In this document: positions 1 through 8,680 of the stretch, in pieces | Layout of the letters: every line of letters starts with the position of its first letter | Numbering within the stretch: position 1 is the first letter of the stretch | DNA from: Tatumella citrea | GTDB lineage: Bacteria; Pseudomonadota; Gammaproteobacteria; Enterobacterales; Enterobacteriaceae | DNA length: 64,000 bases | Assembly (NCBI RefSeq): GCF_002163585.1 | Contig: NZ_CP015579.1 | Location: 1,488,001-1,552,000 of the forward strand | Reading direction: 5' to 3' | Translations under genes and position numbers: made by a program | Notes under the pieces: model-generated | Told to the model about the DNA's origin: nothing | The model's database searches: none | The model's input: only the letters and a program-made list of their open reading frames with translations

Positions 1-98
1 AACCGGAGATTGATATAACACAGGTAACATAAGGGGAATCGGCGAGCCTGCTCAGTCGCAGCAGATAACTCAGATAACAGTGGAATAACAGAAACAAA

Positions 99-121
99 AA
101 AGGCGGGGAAAACCCGCCTTT
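99..121 (-). terminator. Rho-independent terminator of fabA
   Basis: An 8-bp GC-rich inverted repeat (100-107 with 113-120) with a short A-rich loop. Read on the minus strand it is followed by a run of T, so it ends transcription of fabA, whose stop codon lies about 23 bp upstream. Confidence 0.85.
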
Positions 122-143
122 AGAAGATATAGCTGAATCTGGA

Positions 144-662
144 TTAGAACGCCGCAGCGTCCTTGAACAGACCCACTTTCAGATCGTTAGCGTTGTAGAT
201 CAACTGACCATCAACGAAAACTTCTCCATCAGCAACACCCATTACCAACTTGCGATTGATAACGCGTTTGAAGTGGATTTTGTAAGTGACTTTCTTCGCT
301 GTCGGTAATACCTGTCCGGTGAATTTAACTTCACCTACACCCAGTGCACGTCCTTTACCTTCGGCACCCAGCCAGCCAAGGTAAAAACCAACCAGTTGCC
401 ACATAGCATCCAGGCCCAGACAACCAGGCATAACCGGGTCATTGACGAAATGGCAGGCAAAAAACCATAAATCAGGAGTGATATCTAATTCAGCTTCAAC
501 GAAACCTTTATCGTACTTACCACCCGTTTCGGACATTTTGACGACACGGTCCATCATCAGCATGTTCCCTGCTGGTAATGGCGGGCCATTCTCGCCAAAT
601 AGCTCTCCGCGTCCGGAGGCAGCAAGGTCTTCTTTTGTATAGGAATCGCGTTTATCTACCAT
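144..662 (-). CDS. fabA: 3-hydroxydecanoyl-[ACP] dehydratase/isomerase FabA
   Basis: Cytosolic enzyme that dehydrates 3-hydroxydecanoyl-ACP and isomerises the trans-2 product to cis-3-decenoyl-ACP, the branch point to unsaturated fatty acids in type II synthesis. The product is 172 residues, the usual length, a single hotdog fold. The catalytic His71 lies in the [12 protein letters not shown] motif and Asp85 in GLDAMWQ, both at E. coli positions. It is monocistronic here, with a terminator just downstream and a FabR-like palindrome about 40 bp upstream of the ATG. Identity is essentially certain from sequence; control by FabR is inferred. Confidence 0.98.
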   Translation of the reverse strand: MVDKRDSYTKEDLAASGRGELFGENGPPLPAGNMLMMDRVVKMSETGGKYDKGFVEAELDITPDLWFFACHFVNDPVMPGCLGLDAMWQLVGFYLGWLGAEGKGRALGVGEVKFTGQVLPTAKKVTYKIHFKRVINRKLVMGVADGEVFVDGQLIYNANDLKVGLFKDAAAF

Positions 663-700
663 GTCTGTTTTTAGCCTTAAATTTGTGAATTGGGGAGAAT

Positions 701-718
701 AGCTTACAGTTGTACGCT
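701..718. promoter_or_regulatory. Candidate FabR operator upstream of fabA
   Basis: An 18-bp imperfect palindrome with arms AGCnTACA and TGTAnGCT lies between the fabA start and the ycbZ stop. Its form and place resemble FabR repressor sites described upstream of fabA and fabB in E. coli. The palindrome is seen directly; the FabR assignment rests on remembered consensus. Confidence 0.6.
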
Positions 719-730
719 GAGCAAGTCCGA

Positions 731-2491
731 TTAACGCTGGTTGAACCAGTTAAGCCAACGTAACAGCCCTGTACCGCCTCTGGTTTCAGGTTGAGTTGCT
801 CTGGTAATACGCTCCTGGATCAGCGATAAAAGATCCTCGCTTTCGTCATCAGCACGCCATTTCTTACCAGTGAGTAATTCAATAGCTTCTTCAGCACTGT
901 CTACTGCCCACAAGTGAAACTGTCCTGCTTTTACCGCTTCCACCACTTCAGTACTTAGCGAAAGGTGACGGACATTCGTTTGCGGAATAATCACCCCTTG
1001 TTTGCCGGTGAGCTCCCGTTGAGAGCATACCGTGAAAAAACCTTCGATTTTTTCATTGAGCCCGCCAACCGGCTGAATATTACCCAACTGATCTACTGAA
1101 CCGGTAACCGCGATTGACTGCGACAGCGGTTGCTGAGATAAGGCACTGACTAAGGCACAAAGTTCAGCCAGCGAGGCACTGTCTCCGTCAACTTCTGAAT
1201 ATGACTGTTCAAACACCATTGATGCACTGAAAGGCAATTGTTGTTCGAGTTCAAGCTCAGAAATCAGATACGCCTGGATAATCATCATACCTTTAGCATG
1301 AAGATTACCGCCCAGTTCAGCTTTTCGTTCAATATCCATTACTTCGCCATCGCCGTAATGAACCACACAGGTAATACGTGATGGCTCACCCCAGGGGCGC
1401 GGATGACCAGGGAAATCCAGTACAGACAATCCGTTGACCTGACCAGTCACTTCACCATCAGTATCAATAAGAATCTGTTGTTCGCTGATTTCTTCCTGCA
1501 TTCTTTCAGGGAGAAAGCTTTCACGCCATACTCTGGCTTCCAGCGCACCACGCAATGATTCAGCATTAATTTCGCCACCGTAAGTCACCGCGTCCATCAG
1601 TTGTCGCTGTATCCAGCGTGGGCAAAGTGGTAGCAAGGTTTGATCACCGGTATAACGACAACCTTCAACCACCAACAGTGGCCAGCCATCATCAGCAATT
1701 TCAGGCAACATGAGCTCACGGCACAGGGTTCTTACCCACTCACACCATAGCGTCATATCTTCATCATCGTGGATACGCCACTGCTCTTCAAATTCGCTAT
1801 AAAGAGCATTCTCCATCAGTTCAGGCTCCGATTCCTGAAACGCTGCCAGAGCATCACGATCGCCACACAGGATCAGTTTTACATTCAGAGGCAAGGCTGG
1901 CAAAGCAAAAGGGAAGGGCTTACGTTCATCAGCCGGAACCCATTCAAAAGAACCGTTGGTAAGGTATTTTTTGAGGCGCAACCACATCAGAGGTTGTTCA
2001 AGCAGGGTTCGAACGGAAAGGATCAGTGTCCCTCCGTTAGCCTGATGGAGTAAGCCAGGCTCAGGAACCAGTTTGTTACCCTGTTGGCGAACAACTCCGA
2101 ACAATTCGCTGCATTCGACCCATTCACTGAAATAAATCCCGGATTGCTGGCAGAATAATGCCTGGTCTGCCGGGGCTTCCGCAAGTAAATAACTACCGTC
2201 AGTCTGTTGCTGGTAATTCCAACCTTGGGCAACAGCAGGATTCTCTGGATCGGATTCAGACACCGCCATACAGGCGGAGGCAATTCGGGAAAGATAGTCA
2301 GTATTTTCCTGACTACGTACCATCAGCACTGTCATTAGGGTCTGACTGTCTAAATAGGCCAAAGCGTTCATTAAACGGGGCTGTACAGATGCCTGAATAT
2401 CGTCATCATCATCGGACGGCCGGGAGAAAGCAGCCTCATATTGGCTGGTATCCGGCTGCAGGGCTTGCCAGGAAAGTTGAGAGCTGATCAA
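731..2491 (-). CDS. ycbZ: Lon-like protease YcbZ (LonH/LonB-type)
   Basis: Putative serine/lysine-dyad protease related to Lon. The 586 residues match the E. coli YcbZ length. The C-terminal Lon protease domain (about 360-570) has the catalytic Ser438 in EVDGDSAS and Lys481 in [10 protein letters not shown], 43 residues apart as in Lon. The N-terminal half looks AAA-like, but I see no intact Walker A motif, as is usual for this subfamily, so ATP dependence is doubtful. It lies upstream of fabA on the same strand and divergent from matP, as in E. coli. Substrates are not indicated by the sequence. Confidence 0.92.
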   Translation of the reverse strand: MISSQLSWQALQPDTSQYEAAFSRPSDDDDDIQASVQPRLMNALAYLDSQTLMTVLMVRSQENTDYLSRIASACMAVSESDPENPAVAQGWNYQQQTDGSYLLAEAPADQALFCQQSGIYFSEWVECSELFGVVRQQGNKLVPEPGLLHQANGGTLILSVRTLLEQPLMWLRLKKYLTNGSFEWVPADERKPFPFALPALPLNVKLILCGDRDALAAFQESEPELMENALYSEFEEQWRIHDDEDMTLWCEWVRTLCRELMLPEIADDGWPLLVVEGCRYTGDQTLLPLCPRWIQRQLMDAVTYGGEINAESLRGALEARVWRESFLPERMQEEISEQQILIDTDGEVTGQVNGLSVLDFPGHPRPWGEPSRITCVVHYGDGEVMDIERKAELGGNLHAKGMMIIQAYLISELELEQQLPFSASMVFEQSYSEVDGDSASLAELCALVSALSQQPLSQSIAVTGSVDQLGNIQPVGGLNEKIEGFFTVCSQRELTGKQGVIIPQTNVRHLSLSTEVVEAVKAGQFHLWAVDSAEEAIELLTGKKWRADDESEDLLSLIQERITRATQPETRGGTGLLRWLNWFNQR

Positions 2492-2661
2492 AGTAATCGC
2501 ATTTATCCGGTGTAAAGAAAGCGACGATTATACAGGAAATAAGGGGATGAAACAGCGTGCTTTGATAGGCGTACAGCACAGAATAGGCTAAAGTAATCCT
2601 TACTACAGCGGCGAAAAAAACTGTTATTCTTATTCTGATACCTGAAGATGATGAGACCCCG

Positions 2662-3126
2662 ATGAAATATCTGCAACTTGAGAATCTGGAGTCCGGCTGG
2701 AAATGGAAGTACCTGGTGAAAAAGCACAGGGAAGGTGAAGCCATCACCCGATATCCGGAACAGAGTGCTGCGGAAGAAGCGGTGAGAATACTGATCACTC
2801 TTGAACACCGGCCCGGAGAGATTGCTGGCTGGATTGAACAACATATGAATCCGGTGTTGTTTAACCGGATGAAGCAAACTATCAGGGCTCGCAGGAAAAG
2901 GCATTTTAACGCGGAGCACCAGCATACCCGCAAGAAATCAATCGATCTCGAATACCTGGTATGGCAACGACTGGCGGGGCTGGCACAGCGTCGCAACAAT
3001 ACATTGTCAGAAACGATTGTTCAGTTGATTGAGGATGCGGAAAGGAAAGAAAAATATGCTTCGCAGATGTCTTCACTGAAGCAGGATCTGCAATCAATTC
3101 TCGGGCAGGGTTCTGAGAGTAAATAG
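2662..3126 (+). CDS. matP: Ter macrodomain organiser MatP
   Basis: DNA-binding protein that binds matS sites and condenses the replication terminus region, and links it to the divisome through ZapB in E. coli. The product is 154 residues (E. coli 150). The N-terminal start ([21 protein letters not shown]) is close to the family. The central ribbon-helix-helix region (about 95-130, with [15 protein letters not shown]) and C-terminal coiled coil are recognisable. The ATG is preceded by GATGAGACCCCG, a weak ribosome site. It is convergent with ompA and separated from it by a shared terminator. Confidence 0.95.
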   Translation: MKYLQLENLESGWKWKYLVKKHREGEAITRYPEQSAAEEAVRILITLEHRPGEIAGWIEQHMNPVLFNRMKQTIRARRKRHFNAEHQHTRKKSIDLEYLVWQRLAGLAQRRNNTLSETIVQLIEDAERKEKYASQMSSLKQDLQSILGQGSESK

Positions 3127-3173
3127 GCTGACAGCTATCATTATGTTCAGGCGGGTTGCTTTACCGCCACCAA

Positions 3174-3203
3174 TAAAAAACCCCGCTTAGGCGGGGTTTT
3201 TTT
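3174..3203. terminator. Bidirectional terminator between matP and ompA
   Basis: A CCCCGC/GCGGGG stem with a TTAG loop is flanked by seven A on the left and seven T on the right. It can therefore terminate both matP (plus) and ompA (minus). Confidence 0.9.
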
Positions 3204-3216
3204 ACGCTGTTACTTA

Positions 3217-4272
3217 TTAGCCCTGTGGCTGAGTAACAACGTCTTTGATACCTTTAACTTCGATCTCAACACGACGGTCTGGACCCAGGCAATCGATCAG
3301 GGCAGCACGGCCTTTCACGTTGTCACAGGTGCTACCGGTAACTGGGTCAGATTTACCCATACCTTGTGCAGAGATTTTGTTAGAAGGGATACCTTTAGAA
3401 ATCAGGTAGTTAACAACAGACTGTGCGCGCTGCTCAGACAGTTTCTGGTTGTATTGTGCTGAACCGATACGGTCGGTGAAGCCCAGAACAACAACAGAAC
3501 CATCTTTAGGATCTACAGAGCTCAGCTGGGTGTACAGCTGATCCAGAGCCTGCTGGCCGCTTGGTTTCAGAGTTGCTTTGTTGAAGTTAAACAGTACGTC
3601 TGATTTCAGAGTAAAGTGTTTGGTTTCAACAACCGGGGCCGGAGCTGGTGCCGGAGCTGCAACAGGGGCTGGAGCATCATCCTGACCGAAACGGTAAGAA
3701 ACACCAACACTCAGCATTGAGTTATCAGGACGTGCACCAACGGTCTGTGCATCACCGATGTTGTTAACCCACTGGTAATCCAGACGGGTTGCCCAGTTCT
3801 GAGTGATTGCGTATTCAACACCAACTGCTGCCAGTGGAGAAACACCGGTATCGTGGTCAGAGTAACCATTGCGGTAGTCTTTGCTGTCTGCACGCCATAC
3901 CATGCCGCCCAGACGGGTATACACGTCCAGATCGTCCATGATTGGGTAGCTCAGTTTAGCTGCTAACTGAACGCCCTGTGCTTTGAAAGCACCGTGGTTA
4001 GTTGAACCGTAAGGCATGCGGCCTAACCAGTCATAACCCAGTTCAAAGCCCAGGTACTGGTTTGCCTGATAGCCAACGAATGCACCGGCACCCAGCTGGT
4101 TTTTCTTAGGAGCGTTACTGACGTCGTAGTTGTTACCGTAGAACCCGGTATCGTGGTACTGAGACCAGCCCAGTTTACCACCGGTGTACCAGGTGTTATC
4201 TTTCGGTGCGGCCTGCGCTACGGTAGCGAAACCTGCCAGTGCCACTGCAATTGCGATAGCTGTCTTTTTCAT
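3217..4272 (-). CDS. ompA: Outer membrane protein A
   Basis: Major outer membrane porin-like protein that anchors the envelope to peptidoglycan. The start is set at the ATG at 4272, preceded by GAGG at correct spacing. An in-frame ATG six codons upstream lacks a comparable ribosome site and would precede the signal peptide. The product is 351 residues: Sec signal peptide 1-21 ending in AQA, eight-stranded barrel (about 22-195), a long Ala-Pro hinge, and a C-terminal OmpA-type peptidoglycan-binding domain with the conserved GFTDRIGS and two Cys. The upstream leader is conserved with E. coli, so RNA-level control is likely. Confidence 0.98.
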   Translation of the reverse strand: MKKTAIAIAVALAGFATVAQAAPKDNTWYTGGKLGWSQYHDTGFYGNNYDVSNAPKKNQLGAGAFVGYQANQYLGFELGYDWLGRMPYGSTNHGAFKAQGVQLAAKLSYPIMDDLDVYTRLGGMVWRADSKDYRNGYSDHDTGVSPLAAVGVEYAITQNWATRLDYQWVNNIGDAQTVGARPDNSMLSVGVSYRFGQDDAPAPVAAPAPAPAPVVETKHFTLKSDVLFNFNKATLKPSGQQALDQLYTQLSSVDPKDGSVVVLGFTDRIGSAQYNQKLSEQRAQSVVNYLISKGIPSNKISAQGMGKSDPVTGSTCDNVKGRAALIDCLGPDRRVEIEVKGIKDVVTQPQG

Positions 4273-4408
4273 TTTGCGCCTCGTTATCATCCAAAATAGG
4301 CAATGAGCATAAATGTTGCTCTTGGTTGTAATCCTTCGCCGGGTTATATCGCTCGATTTTTACTCTGCCAAAAAGGAGATTATTGAGCACCCTGGCGAGC
4401 TAAAGTCT
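4273..4408 (-). promoter_or_regulatory. ompA promoter and long 5' leader
   Basis: The sequence just upstream of ompA keeps the E. coli leader landmarks: GCCAGGGTGCTC at the expected transcription start (about 4396), and GGATGATAACGAGGCGCAAAA at the ribosome site, where the sRNA MicA pairs in E. coli. That gives a leader of about 124 nt (E. coli about 133). The rest of the 4409-4618 gap holds promoter-upstream DNA and no gene that I see. The start site and MicA control are inferred by similarity. Confidence 0.65.
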
Positions 4409-4618
4409 ACAACGAGATTAGAAAGTTACAAGTAGGATATGATGTTGTACAGTAAAAAAACAGCAAAACGTACACAGTTTGTTACATTTAAAACTGAACT
4501 CTGCTCAACAAACCCATCACAAATTGGCCTTAAACCATTGTTGGCTCAGGAATGTCGCGCGGCATCAGTAATTTATTTTTCTTCACGCAATTTTTCCTGG
4601 GAAAAATCTTATTTTAGC

Positions 4619-5110
4619 TCAATGTAGTAAGGGAGACTGAATTTTCAATCGATTTTCCTGTCTGCCGGAATAATTAAAGTCATTTTCTTCCCGCATAATC
4701 AAACCAAGAGTACGACCCTCTTTTGCTGCCTGTTCGAGTTCTTCGCGTTCAGCGGCTGTCAAATGTCCGGGCAACCAGGCAACAACCACACTAAAATTAC
4801 CTGAGCGAAGTGCTTTGGCCATTGCTCTGACACCCCCTTCAGTGGTGAGTGACGGCACCTGCATGCTTTTATCCAGTGGCAAGCCTGATTGCTGCAGCCA
4901 GTGGCGGTTTAGTTTATGAGCCGGGGTCAGCCAGAGCTGCCAGCGTGACTGTTCACTGAGTTGCTTCAATAAAGGTAGCAGTAAACTGTTCAGCAGGGCA
5001 GGATGCTGTGCATGATAACTTAGCTCACTGATGCAGCCGCAAGCCTCAGAAGAGGGGGCTGAGTGACGGTGAACGTTAAAAGTCTCTGATTTCAGTAGCT
5101 GAGTACGCAT
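4619..5110 (-). CDS. sulA: SOS cell division inhibitor SulA
   Basis: Cytosolic inhibitor of FtsZ polymerisation made during the SOS response and degraded by Lon. I chose the ATG at 5110, preceded by GGATGGG with seven-base spacing, giving 163 residues (E. coli 169). Longer in-frame starts would run into the LexA box. The central QSRWQLWLTP block, ALRSGNFSVVVAWL and the C-terminal LKIQSPLLH (the Lon-recognised end finishes in His) are typical. A LexA box at 5131-5150 gives direct regulation. It lies next to ompA and divergent to sxy, as in E. coli. An alternative start is the ATG at 5122. Confidence 0.95.
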   Translation of the reverse strand: MRTQLLKSETFNVHRHSAPSSEACGCISELSYHAQHPALLNSLLLPLLKQLSEQSRWQLWLTPAHKLNRHWLQQSGLPLDKSMQVPSLTTEGGVRAMAKALRSGNFSVVVAWLPGHLTAAEREELEQAAKEGRTLGLIMREENDFNYSGRQENRLKIQSPLLH

Positions 5111-5130
5111 TTTTTTACCCATCCGCAATA

Positions 5131-5150
5131 AACTGTATGGATATACAGTA
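5131..5150. promoter_or_regulatory. LexA (SOS) box of sulA
   Basis: The sequence contains CTGT-N8-ACAG within a 20-bp near-palindrome, a full match to the LexA core consensus. It ends 21 bp upstream of the chosen sulA start, so repression of sulA by LexA is direct and expected. Confidence 0.93.
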
Positions 5151-5328
5151 TTCCTGTTATGAACAAAGATCAATCATTTTTCTGAAAACAGTTCGCAGAA
5201 TCTGAAACTAACTCACCAAACCGTGATTTATACATTGAACATCTAATAGCTTTTGTTTACCTTCCAACATGTTGATAAATATTATTTTATTGGCATCTGT
5301 TCCATTGCCTGAACCAGGGAGGTTCGCG

Positions 5329-5979
5329 ATGAATATATCCGTTCAACGTGTTGAAGAATCGAAGAAACAGTTGGCTGAACTCGGCGAAATTCAGTCACGT
5401 ACCCAGTTTGGTGGGTACTCCTTATCAGTGGAAAAGATTGTGTTTGCACTGGTGAGTGATGGTGAGCTGTATTTGCGGGCGAGCGAAACTATGCAGCGTT
5501 ACCTGCAACAACGCGCATTACAGCCATTTATTTTCCACAAACGTGGGCAATGTATTAGCCTGAATTACTTTAAAGTAGATTCCAGACTCTGGCACCACAC
5601 CGATGATCTGCTGGCCCTATCCCGGGGATCCCTGAATGAAGCCAGAGCCTTGCGTGAAGCACAACTCAACTGCCAACGGCTTAAAGATTTGCCTAATCTG
5701 AGTATTCGCCTGGAAATGTTACTGATTGAAGTTGGAGTCACCACGGTGAGCCGGTTACGTGATCTGGGTGCCAAACAATGTTGGGCGAGGCTCAGAAGTA
5801 AAAATCGCCATCTTGGTCTGAAAACATTGTACGCATTACAAGGCGCAATCTCTGGACAGCACCAGGAAGTGCTGGCCAGAGAGGTCAGAGATGAGCTTAA
5901 ACACTGGTATCAGCAATTTACTCAGAGTCCGATAATTACCCTGCGTAAAGGGACTAAAGGGCCTTCAACTCCTTCCTGA
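5329..5979 (+). CDS. sxy: Competence/CRP-S regulator Sxy (TfoX)
   Basis: Regulator that, with CRP, activates competence (CRP-S) promoters in gammaproteobacteria. The start at 5329 follows GGGAGG at good spacing; an upstream in-frame ATG at 5269 has no such site. The product is 216 residues (E. coli 209), with an N-terminal TfoX domain (about 10-95, FGGYSLSVEKIVFALVSDGELYLRA-like region) and a C-terminal TfoX domain (about 110-190, DLPNLSIRLEMLLIEVGV). Its last 26 bp overlap the convergent yccS 3' end. Competence itself cannot be judged from this window. Confidence 0.93.
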   Translation: MNISVQRVEESKKQLAELGEIQSRTQFGGYSLSVEKIVFALVSDGELYLRASETMQRYLQQRALQPFIFHKRGQCISLNYFKVDSRLWHHTDDLLALSRGSLNEARALREAQLNCQRLKDLPNLSIRLEMLLIEVGVTTVSRLRDLGAKQCWARLRSKNRHLGLKTLYALQGAISGQHQEVLAREVRDELKHWYQQFTQSPIITLRKGTKGPSTPS

Positions 5980-8098
5980 TGCTGATAAGATCAGGGAGCA
6001 CTTTCAGTAACAAGCCAATCTGTTGTAGCATCACCGGCTCCCGGCTTTCCGGATTGGCTTCAATATTGTTCATCTCTTTAATCAGAACATGCAGCTTTTC
6101 GGTAATCTGCTGCTCGCTGTCAGGGGTTGTTTGCACAATGTTTTCTGACAGGCTGACGGTATCGTCCAATAACTGCAATAAGTCCTCTCGTCCGGTCTTT
6201 TCCCTGTGGGCCCCTAATGCTGAGATGTAACTGAGGAAACTGTGATTGAGGCATAGCACTCTGAACGCCAGATCCTTGACTGGTAAAGTCAGGTCATTTC
6301 CACTGTTCAGATTAGAAATAACCAGTGCCAGTTCCGCATCAGCATTGTGCGCATCCCTGCGGGCAACACGATAGGACATACGATTATCTTTACCCTCGTG
6401 ATATTGCTCGAGAATTGCGTCCAGATATCTGTTATTCGCAGCCAGTGCTTTGTTAATCACGTCAGGTAACTGACGATAGCGCCAGTCCGGGAAAATCCAG
6501 GCAACAGCCATCCAGGAAAGAGCACAACCGATGAGTGTGTCTATAATTCTGGGTAAAGCGACATCAAAACCTTCACCTAACAGATTGAAGCTGAGTAGCG
6601 CCAGTAAGGTGATAAATATTGTTGCCTGTGCATACTGAATAAGCCGGAAGGCAAAAAACAAGACTCCGCTGATAACTATCAAAATCAGCTGGCCCTGGAT
6701 AGAGGGGACCAGCCACAGCACCGGCAGGCCGATAATAATTCCGGCAAGAGTACCAATGATTCGCAGAGCCAGACGCTTTTTGGTTGCTGCGTAGTTTGGC
6801 TGGCAGACGAATAAACTGGTCAGTAATATCCAGTAGCCCCGGTCCATACCGGTCAGCATAATAAACGCATAACCGACACACAGAACCACTGACACGCGAA
6901 CCGCATGACGAAACAGAGCCGATTTTGGGCTCAGATGGCGGGTCAGACGAACCCTGACGTCCTGCCAGCCAGTTAGCCCTTCCTGTGAAAGATGCGTATC
7001 ACTGTTCAGCCATAAATTATTCAGTAGCTGTTCCGAAGCAATAGAGATCAACTGGTCATCTATCGCTTTCAGATTACGCAATAACCAGTGTAAGCCCCGT
7101 GACTGAGGGTCTCCCGGTGAGTGAAGCGCCAGGCGATCCAACGCTTGTTGCAGATGGAAGAATGCCCGTTCAAACCGGGAGTCATGATGATATGGCTGCT
7201 TCATAATCACGGAATGAGCGACCTGACGGCAGGCACCAGCCTGCATGTGCATCAGGCGCTGAAAACGGAATAAAATTTCGCTGTATCGCCACTCATTACG
7301 CAACTGATGGTACTGAATGTGCGATGAGTTGGCCCGTTCATGAATTTCCTGAGCTGCAAAATAATAGAGCAATGAACGACGACTATTACGGGCTGCGCGC
7401 TCGCCGCTTAGCCGGCTCTGAATAGCAGTTTTGGTCAGATTAAACTGCGAAACCAGTTGGCTGTTAACCAGGGCAGCCTGGATTAATGACGGATCATCTG
7501 TTGCCTCTGCATCAGGGTCAAACAGATTTGCTTTTGCATCCAGATAACCTGCTAACTGGTTGTAGGTCTGAGCAAGTTGTTCCTGGACTGGTTGTACAGG
7601 GAACAACAGATGCATCAGCATAGTCAGCAGATAGTACCAAAGAGCACCGCTAAGCAGCAGGAGAGGTTGCAGGTACCACAGGCTGAATAAGTGGATACCC
7701 AGCATGGTGTAAATAGCCATCAGCAATGCACCGAACGCAATGGTGGCATAGCGTTGACCCAGGGCTCCTAATAAAATATAGAGCCAGCTGGAGATGGCGA
7801 GACCGAAGAAAAACAGCCAGGGATGTGGGAATAACAGCTCAACCGAAACCGTCGCCAGACAAAAACAACCGAGTGTAATGCTCATATTACGCAGCCGCCC
7901 GGTTAAGCGATCATCGATATCGGTAAGAGCAGCTGCAACCACACCAAGAATCAGGGGAATGGTCCAGGTGATATTCTGCAATGACCAGGAAAGTATCACG
8001 CATCCGGTCATTGCGATAAAAATTCTGACCGGATCGCGCCATAGTTTATTCATTAAAAACGTACGCCAGCCGTTGAGTAAACCCGAACCAAACTTCAT
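5954..8098 (-). CDS. yccS: Inner membrane FUSC-family protein YccS
   Basis: Putative efflux-type inner membrane protein of the YccS/YhfK branch of the FUSC family. It has 714 residues (E. coli 717). It has an N-terminal membrane bundle (about 20-160), a long soluble section (about 180-390) and a second bundle (about 395-520, including DRGYWILLTSLFVCQPNYAA) followed by a cytosolic tail. It lies just downstream of yccF on the same strand (14-bp gap), as in E. coli, so the two are probably one operon. Substrate is unknown. Confidence 0.92.
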   Translation of the reverse strand: MKFGSGLLNGWRTFLMNKLWRDPVRIFIAMTGCVILSWSLQNITWTIPLILGVVAAALTDIDDRLTGRLRNMSITLGCFCLATVSVELLFPHPWLFFFGLAISSWLYILLGALGQRYATIAFGALLMAIYTMLGIHLFSLWYLQPLLLLSGALWYYLLTMLMHLLFPVQPVQEQLAQTYNQLAGYLDAKANLFDPDAEATDDPSLIQAALVNSQLVSQFNLTKTAIQSRLSGERAARNSRRSLLYYFAAQEIHERANSSHIQYHQLRNEWRYSEILFRFQRLMHMQAGACRQVAHSVIMKQPYHHDSRFERAFFHLQQALDRLALHSPGDPQSRGLHWLLRNLKAIDDQLISIASEQLLNNLWLNSDTHLSQEGLTGWQDVRVRLTRHLSPKSALFRHAVRVSVVLCVGYAFIMLTGMDRGYWILLTSLFVCQPNYAATKKRLALRIIGTLAGIIIGLPVLWLVPSIQGQLILIVISGVLFFAFRLIQYAQATIFITLLALLSFNLLGEGFDVALPRIIDTLIGCALSWMAVAWIFPDWRYRQLPDVINKALAANNRYLDAILEQYHEGKDNRMSYRVARRDAHNADAELALVISNLNSGNDLTLPVKDLAFRVLCLNHSFLSYISALGAHREKTGREDLLQLLDDTVSLSENIVQTTPDSEQQITEKLHVLIKEMNNIEANPESREPVMLQQIGLLLKVLPDLISIRKELKAL

Positions 8099-8112
8099 TA
8101 ATTCTGTTTTCC

Positions 8113-8556
8113 TTAAAAACGCCTGCGGGCCGCATTCTCGCGGGCATATTTTGCTTCTTCAACAGAGACAACCCGACGACCCACCGGCCATAAAGCAATC
8201 GCAGCAATCTTGAAATTAGCAATACCGACCGGAATGCCGATAATGGTAATGCACTGGACTATTCCGGCCGAAATGTGGGCCAGGCATAGCCACCATCCAA
8301 AAAAAATGAACCAGAAAATATTTAACAGCGTCCCGCCGGAGTTACGCAGCGAGCTTTTGTTTTCCGGACGCAGCAAATCCACATGGACCGCTTCATTACC
8401 GAAGGGGAACAGAGATAAACGAGTAATCTCCCAGCAGGAACGAGTCAGGGGCAGAGTAAAAACCAGAACAATGGTGATCAGAGTGGTCAGTAACCAGGCC
8501 AGTGTTGTGGCAAATCCACCCAGGATAAAATTCAGTATATTCAGCACAGTCCGCAT
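8113..8556 (-). CDS. yccF: Inner membrane protein YccF
   Basis: Small inner membrane protein of 147 residues (E. coli 148) with hydrophobic segments at about 7-35 and 75-130 and the YccF-type repeats with FPFGNEAV and the IGIPVGIANFKIAAIALWPVGR stretch near the C-terminus. It is probably cotranscribed with yccS. Function is unknown. It is divergent from helD with about 125 bp between the starts. Confidence 0.92.
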   Translation of the reverse strand: MRTVLNILNFILGGFATTLAWLLTTLITIVLVFTLPLTRSCWEITRLSLFPFGNEAVHVDLLRPENKSSLRNSGGTLLNIFWFIFFGWWLCLAHISAGIVQCITIIGIPVGIANFKIAAIALWPVGRRVVSVEEAKYARENAARRRF

Positions 8557-8680
8557 ATGTCAGGGCTCCTTTTATCTGTGTGACTCATAATGCATAGTGT
8601 AACGTTGTTTTTTGTCTGGAGCACTCAGTGACTCACAGTTAAACTGTTACTTAAGCATGGTATTGATAATGGCGTGAAGC

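Noticed and set aside
2436..2999. Long frames antisense to matP and the ycbZ-matP gap
   Set aside because: They overlap a well-supported conserved gene and its promoter; the codon pattern belongs to matP.
5979..6230. Plus-strand frames within yccS
   Set aside because: Shadows of a long, conserved membrane protein gene.
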